Positions 59,569 through 64,000 of a stretch of DNA of 64,000 bases are shown here, piece after piece. Both the position numbers and the translations under genes were made by a program. The stretch is from Actinomycetospora callitridis (lineage in GTDB: Bacteria > Actinomycetota > Actinomycetes > Mycobacteriales > Pseudonocardiaceae). The notes under the pieces were generated by a model. The model had not been told where the DNA came from, made no database searches, and worked only from the letters and a program-made list of their open reading frames with translations. The DNA lies in assembly GCF_028737265.1 (NCBI RefSeq), contig NZ_JAQZAK010000001.1:558001-622000 (forward strand). The letters are read 5' to 3'. Position 1 is the stretch's first letter; every line of letters begins with the position of its first letter.

Positions 59569-60624
59569 TCAGCGGAACTGGGCGGCGAAGGCGTCGAGCG
59601 TGCTCATCGCGCCCGCGTAGTCCGGACGGAAGGCCGTGGAGGGCAGCTCGTAGACCTGGCCGCTGCCGAACGCGGGCAGCCGCGCGTAGACCGGGTCCGC
59701 CTGGAGCTGGGACAGGGGGCGCTGGCCGATCGGGAGCACGATCGCGGTCGGCGCGTCGGCGACCCGGGGGAGCAGCTCCGGGCTGGTCTCGAACGAGTCG
59801 CCGGTGCCGAACAGCGGCGGGTTGTTCGCCTTGGTGAGGACGTCGTCGGGAACGAAGCCGAGGTCGCTCGCGATGCGCGGGAGCGCCGCGGTCGGGGTGA
59901 TCACGTAGGGCTTGCCGTCGCGGGCCTGGTAGAGGAAGACCGTCGGCTGCGGGGGCAGGCGCAGGGCGCCCCGGACCTGCGCGGCCCGGTCCTGGTAGGC
60001 CTGCAGGAGCCCCGGCACGCGGTCCGACCGCCCGACGACGTCGGCGATCCGCGTCAGCTGGTCCTGCCACTGCGTGAAGGCCGGCAGCAGCACCGTCGGC
60101 GCGATCTGCTGCAACTGCGGGTAGGCGTTGGCGGCCTGCGCGGCGGTGAAGCCCTGGCCACCGCCGATGATCAGGTCGGGGCGGGCGGCGGCGATCTGCT
60201 CGATCGACAGTCCGGCGCCCTCGCTCGCGAGCCGCTGCGTGCCCTGCGCCGTCGCCTGGGCCGACCAGCTCGGCGGGAAGCCGGTCGCGTCCGGCGGCAC
60301 GCCGAGCACGCGGGGCTCCGCCACGGCCACCGGCGCCTCGAGCGTGAACAGGTCGCCCGCGAGGCTGCCGGACAGCACGGCGATCCGCTGCGGCGTGACC
60401 GGGACCTGCACCGGGCCGCGCTCGGAGTCGACGGTGCGCGTGGGCCCCGCCGGTGCCGCGCCGCCGCCGGACTCGCCGCCGCCGCAGCCGGCCAGCACCA
60501 GGAGGGCCGCGAGCCCGGCGACCAGGAGGCGGACACGCCCGCCTGACGAGGACCGCCGCGAGCCCCTCGCGGGCTCCCGCCGGACCGCCGGGGCGTCCTG
60601 ACCTATCGAGCCCGCAGGGCCCAC
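59569..60624 (-). CDS. Iron-siderophore ABC importer, binding lipoprotein
   Basis: This 351-residue FepB/FecB-type lipoprotein has a long twin-Arg-containing N-terminus, a hydrophobic core and lipobox LVLAGC. Motifs PQRIAVLSGSLAGDLFTLE, RPDLIIGGGQGFT and LFGTGDSFETSPELLPRVADA mark the periplasmic-binding fold. It captures the ferric siderophore and is the first gene of the minus-strand operon. GTG at 60624 has GAGGAG 6 nt upstream. The iron box 60706-60724 lies about 80 nt upstream. Confidence 0.93.
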   Translation of the reverse strand: MGPAGSIGQDAPAVRREPARGSRRSSSGGRVRLLVAGLAALLVLAGCGGGESGGGAAPAGPTRTVDSERGPVQVPVTPQRIAVLSGSLAGDLFTLEAPVAVAEPRVLGVPPDATGFPPSWSAQATAQGTQRLASEGAGLSIEQIAAARPDLIIGGGQGFTAAQAANAYPQLQQIAPTVLLPAFTQWQDQLTRIADVVGRSDRVPGLLQAYQDRAAQVRGALRLPPQPTVFLYQARDGKPYVITPTAALPRIASDLGFVPDDVLTKANNPPLFGTGDSFETSPELLPRVADAPTAIVLPIGQRPLSQLQADPVYARLPAFGSGQVYELPSTAFRPDYAGAMSTLDAFAAQFR

Positions 60625-60705
60625 GGGTCACTCCTCTCGTCGTCCACCCACGGTCGTGCGCGACCCGGGTGTGCTCAGCGTGATGACGTCGACCGTGTCG
60701 GAGGC

Positions 60706-60724
60706 GAGGTTAGGACAGCCTTCC
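60706..60724. promoter_or_regulatory. Candidate weak iron box for the transport operon
   Basis: GAGGTTAGGACAGCCTTCC resembles the IdeR/DmdR palindrome TTAGGTTAGSCTAACCTAA in its left half, with several mismatches on the right. It lies 82 nt upstream of the binding-lipoprotein start, a plausible operator position. Repression by an iron-bound IdeR/DmdR regulator is inferred. Confidence 0.5.
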
Positions 60725-60827
60725 ATCACCGCACCAGCCGGGTGATCGCCCGACGTGATGGGGTCGACACCGCCCGTGACCCGCCCGACGACTCGAGCCG
60801 CTTGCGCCGGACGGGCGCGAGATGGTG

Positions 60828-60845
60828 GGTTAGGCATGCCTAACC
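60828..60845. promoter_or_regulatory. Perfect palindromic iron box before the NRPS
   Basis: GGTTAGGCATGCCTAACC is an exact 18-bp palindrome that closely matches the core of the IdeR/DmdR iron box (TTAGGNNNNCCTAA). It lies 54 nt upstream of the NRPS start. It should repress the gene when iron is plentiful and may also act on the divergent transport operon. Confidence 0.85.
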
Positions 60846-60899
60846 GACACGGGTGTCCCGGGCTCGGAGCCTCGGCCGACCGGCGAGACGGAGGACGGG

Positions 60900-63800
60900 T
60901 TGACTACTGCTGTCCGGACGCGGACCCCGGCGGACGCGCTGCTGGAGCTGACCGGCGCCCAGCTCGGGATCTGGAACGCGCAGTGGCTGGAGCCGGACTC
61001 CCCGCACTACCTCGTCGGCGACGTCGTCGAGATCGACGGGACGGAGCCGCTCGACCTCGCGTCCCTCGCGGAGGCCGTCCGCGCCACGATCGACGAGGCC
61101 GAGACGCTGCACCTGCGCTTCCACGACACCCCGGACGGCCCGCGCCAGTCGCTGTCCGACGACCCCGCGCCGCCCCCCGAGATCGTCGACCTCCGCGCCG
61201 AGCCCGACCCCGTCGCCGCGGCCCACGCGGCCGTGGCGTCCATCCGGGCGCGGGCGGCCGAGGCGTGCCGCGGGCTGGTGGACCGCCGGCTGGACAGCCA
61301 GACGCTGCTGCGGCTCTCCGCCCGCGCGGTGTGGTGGGTGCAGCTCTACCACCACGTGATCATCGACGGGTACTCCGCGGCGATGATGGCCCGGCGGGCG
61401 GCCGCGCACTACACGGCGCTGGTGCGGGGCACCGAGCGCCCGCCGCCCGAGTTCGGCGCGATCGCCGACCTCGTCGCGGCCGACCAGGAGTACCGGGCGG
61501 GCGAGCGCCACGAGAAGGACCGGGCCTACTGGCGCGACCGCCTCTCCCCGCTGCCCGACCCGACGAGTACGGGGTGGACAGCGCGCACGGCGTCCGGGGC
61601 GCCGGAGCGCACGGTGGCCGCGTCGGTCGTGGTCGCGCCGGAGGTCCTCGCCCGGCTGCGCGCCGTCGGGGACGAGACCTCGACGACCTGGGCCGACGTC
61701 CTCATCAGCTGCTTCGCGGCGTTCCTGCACCGCGCCCACGGCGAGACCGACGTCGTCATCGGCATGCCGCTGATGTGCCGCGTCGGGAAGGTGGCGCTGC
61801 GCACCCCGTCGATGGCCGTCAACCTGCTGCCGCTGCGGGTCACCGTGCGCGGGGACGACCGCCTCGACGACCTCGCCCGCCGGGTCGCGGGCCTCATGAA
61901 GGAGATGCGCTCCCACCAGCGTTTCCGGGGTGCCGACCTCCCGCGGGAGCTCGGTGTGCCCGGGCTGGGCGCGATGCTGATCGGCGGCATCAATCTCAAG
62001 GCCTTCGACTACACGATCGACTTCGCCGGCTCGACCGGCGTCATGCGCAACGTGGCCGGCGGCCCCCCGCAGGACTTCGAGCTGACCGCGACGCCGACAG
62101 CGGACGGCGGCATCCGCCTCGGCTTCGAGGTCGACGACCGGCTCACCGACCAGGCCGGCGTCGAGTGGCGCGCGCAGGCCCTGCTCCGGGTGATCGACGC
62201 GCTGACGTCGGCGGAGGCGCCGCCGATCGGACGCGTTGACCTCATCCCGGCCGACGAGCAGGACCGGCTGCTGCGGGAGTGGACGGGGCCGGCGCCGACC
62301 GGTGACCCCGACGACGTCCCGACGGCGCTGGACCGGCTGCGCGACGAGGCCGGCGACCGCACCGCCCTGGTCTGCGGCTCCGAGCGGCTCACGGCCGTCG
62401 AGCTCGTCGACCGCGTGCACCGGACGGCGCGGGCCCTGCGGGCGCGCGGCATCGGCACCGACGACGTCGTCGCGCTCGCGCTCCCGCGCGGCGTGGACCT
62501 CGTGGTCACGCTCCTCGCGGTGATGGACGCGGGCGCCGCCTACCTGCCCCTGGACCTGGCCCACCCACTGCGGCGCCGGCAGGAGCTGATCGACGACGCC
62601 CGCCCGGCGCTGGTCCTGGGGAGCGACGCGGCGGTCGACGAGCTCGGCGCCGTGGACGTCGCCGACCTGCGGACGGAGGCCGACGCCCAGGAGGCGGGGC
62701 CGCTCGTGCGGGGGGACGAGTCACCCGACCGGCTCGCCTACGTGATCTACACGTCCGGCTCGACCGGGCGTCCCAAGGGCGTGCTCGGCCGGGCCGGGGG
62801 CCTCGCCGGCCTGCTGGCGCACCACCGGGTGACCGCGGCCGAGGTGGCCGACGGCGTCCTGCGCGTCGCGCACACCTACTCGTTCGCCTTCGACGCCTCG
62901 ATCGACCAGCTGCTCTGGCTGCTCGGCGGGCACGAGCTGCACCTCTACGACACCGAGCTGACCAAGGACGCCGAGGAGCTGCTCGCGGCGTACGCCCGCG
63001 ACCGCATCGACGTCGTCGACACCACGCCGTCGATGGCCGCGCAGCTCGTGGAGGCGGGCCTGCTCACCGGCGAGCACCCGCCCTCGCTGCTGATCCTCGG
63101 CGGTGAGGCCACCCCGCCCGCGCTGTGGCAGCGCGTCGCCGACTCCGGCGTCGCCGCCCGCAACATGTACGGCCCGACCGAGGCTGCGGTCGACGCCACC
63201 GTCGCCCCGGTCACGACGGGCGCCCCGACCATCGGCCACGCCCTGCCCGGCACGCGCATCCACGTGCTCGACGTCGCGCTGCAACCGGTGCCGCACGGTG
63301 CCGTCGGTGAGCTCTACCTGGCCGGGCCGCACCTGGCGCGGGGCTACCTGGGGCACCCCGGGACGACCGCCGAGCGGTTCGTCGCGGACCCCTTCGGCCC
63401 GGCCGGCGCGCGGATGTACCGCACCGGCGACCTCGCCCGCTGGGTCCCCGGGCGGGGGCTGGACTACCTCGGCCGCGGCGACGGCCAGGTGAAGATCCGC
63501 GGTTTCCGGGTGGAGATCGGCGAGGTCGAGGGGCAGCTGGCCGAGCTGCCCGGCGTGCGCGCAGCGGCCGCGGCGATCCGCACCGACACCGGCCGTCCCC
63601 AGCTGGTCGGCTACGTGGTGCCGCAGCCGGGCGGCGCGCTGTCGTCGGACGAGGTGCGCCGCGCGCTCTCGACGCGCGTGCCCGAGCACATGGTCCCCTC
63701 GACCGTGGTGGTGCTCGACGCGCTGCCGACCACCACCAGCGGCAAGCTCGACCGCCTCGCCCTCCCGGCGCCCCCGACGACCCGCACGGGGCGGGCTCCG

Positions 63801-64000
63801 GGCACCGAGCAGGAGCGGGTCCTCTGCGAGGTCCTCGCCGACGTCCTCGGGCTGGACGGGGTCGGGGTGGACGACGACTTCGTCGGGATCGGCGGCGACA
63901 GCATCACCGCGATCTCCGTGTGCTCGCGCCTGCGGGCGCACGGCCTCGACCTCCGTCCCCGCGAGCTGCTGGCGGCGCCGGACGTCGCGTCCCTGGCCGC
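60900..64000 (+). CDS. Siderophore NRPS, first module (C-A-PCP), truncated by window edge
   Basis: At least 1033 residues are visible and the gene continues past the window. The domain order is condensation (residues about 15-440; active-site HHVIIDG at 152-157), adenylation (about 475-960; TSGSTGRPKG from 618, MYGPTEAA, YRTGDLAR, TTTSGKLDRL) and a carrier domain with GIGGDSITA (Ser1001). The chain starts with a condensation domain, so an upstream acyl or aryl donor on another protein is needed; the nearby free-standing aryl carrier is the best candidate. The likely start is TTG at 60900, preceded by GGAGG at 5 nt spacing. The adenylation pocket Asp is kept (FDASIDQ); the amino acid is undetermined. 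Controlled by the iron box just upstream. Confidence 0.93.
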   Translation, partial: MTTAVRTRTPADALLELTGAQLGIWNAQWLEPDSPHYLVGDVVEIDGTEPLDLASLAEAVRATIDEAETLHLRFHDTPDGPRQSLSDDPAPPPEIVDLRAEPDPVAAAHAAVASIRARAAEACRGLVDRRLDSQTLLRLSARAVWWVQLYHHVIIDGYSAAMMARRAAAHYTALVRGTERPPPEFGAIADLVAADQEYRAGERHEKDRAYWRDRLSPLPDPTSTGWTARTASGAPERTVAASVVVAPEVLARLRAVGDETSTTWADVLISCFAAFLHRAHGETDVVIGMPLMCRVGKVALRTPSMAVNLLPLRVTVRGDDRLDDLARRVAGLMKEMRSHQRFRGADLPRELGVPGLGAMLIGGINLKAFDYTIDFAGSTGVMRNVAGGPPQDFELTATPTADGGIRLGFEVDDRLTDQAGVEWRAQALLRVIDALTSAEAPPIGRVDLIPADEQDRLLREWTGPAPTGDPDDVPTALDRLRDEAGDRTALVCGSERLTAVELVDRVHRTARALRARGIGTDDVVALALPRGVDLVVTLLAVMDAGAAYLPLDLAHPLRRRQELIDDARPALVLGSDAAVDELGAVDVADLRTEADAQEAGPLVRGDESPDRLAYVIYTSGSTGRPKGVLGRAGGLAGLLAHHRVTAAEVADGVLRVAHTYSFAFDASIDQLLWLLGGHELHLYDTELTKDAEELLAAYARDRIDVVDTTPSMAAQLVEAGLLTGEHPPSLLILGGEATPPALWQRVADSGVAARNMYGPTEAAVDATVAPVTTGAPTIGHALPGTRIHVLDVALQPVPHGAVGELYLAGPHLARGYLGHPGTTAERFVADPFGPAGARMYRTGDLARWVPGRGLDYLGRGDGQVKIRGFRVEIGEVEGQLAELPGVRAAAAAIRTDTGRPQLVGYVVPQPGGALSSDEVRRALSTRVPEHMVPSTVVVLDALPTTTSGKLDRLALPAPPTTRTGRAPGTEQERVLCEVLADVLGLDGVGVDDDFVGIGGDSITAISVCSRLRAHGLDLRPRELLAAPDVASLA

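Noticed and set aside
60755..62239. A 494-codon plus-strand frame overlapping the NRPS start
   Set aside because: The NRPS frame from 60900 shows condensation and adenylation motifs in register; the other frame is Arg/Gly/Ala-rich without similarity.

Overview
This window is very GC-rich DNA with dense, often overlapping genes and many GTG starts (and one TTG). The gene content is typical of an Actinomycetota chromosome: nickel superoxide dismutase with its maturation peptidase, a fused mycobacterial-type 2-oxoglutarate decarboxylase/dehydrogenase (Kgd) with a DUF6104 partner, a stand-alone LigD polymerase domain, DUF5709 and septum-formation-like proteins, MbtH and an IdeR/DmdR-type iron box. 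A member of the Pseudonocardiales is a reasonable guess, but the sequence alone does not prove the genus. No tRNA, rRNA, CRISPR array, prophage or insertion sequence was seen.

Layout. 1-4.4 kb: a partial diacylglycerol-kinase-like gene, a small membrane protein, a histidine phosphatase, the divergent sodN/sodX pair, an RmlC-like epimerase and malic enzyme. 4.9-12.2 kb: a PAS-GGDEF-EAL cyclic-di-GMP protein, a four-gene osmoprotectant (OpuC-like) ABC importer and a CobW-family GTPase bracketed by two copies of a 48-bp repeat. 12.4-16.4 kb: kgd with its small partner. 16.6-21.0 kb: an ECF sigma factor/zinc anti-sigma pair, divergent from a CHRD protein and class F sortase, facing a second sortase and second secreted protein; both secreted proteins end in the same unusual tail. 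21.2-36.2 kb: a one-chain ABC exporter, a cysteine dioxygenase/rhodanese/acyl-CoA ligase run, small envelope proteins, an MFS carrier, a kinase-like protein without a P-loop, a Baeyer-Villiger monooxygenase, a GlcD-like oxidase, a reductase-domain protein and a siderophore-interacting protein.

36.2-42.7 kb is a tightly coupled minus-strand operon: carbamoyltransferase, GNAT, LLM flavin oxidoreductase, adenylation enzyme, free-standing carrier protein and two small membrane proteins. It looks like a compact carrier-protein-based biosynthetic pathway that I cannot match to a known product. 43-55 kb holds an ABC-class ATPase, an L,D-transpeptidase, LigD, a PrmC-like methyltransferase, a BKACE enzyme, RraA/SDR/GDSL/GNAT genes, a decayed SRPBCC gene, a membrane phosphoesterase and a class A beta-lactamase.

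55-64 kb is a siderophore locus. The minus-strand operon (binding lipoprotein, formyltransferase, two permeases, ATPase, aryl carrier protein, MbtH) diverges from an NRPS that runs off the window. A perfect palindromic iron box and a weaker one lie between them. The parts suggest a formyl-hydroxamate siderophore, possibly capped by an aryl acid.

Several intergenic elements recur within the window (a 42-bp palindrome, the 48-bp repeat, and a 24-bp tandem with a diverged relative elsewhere), mostly at gene ends.
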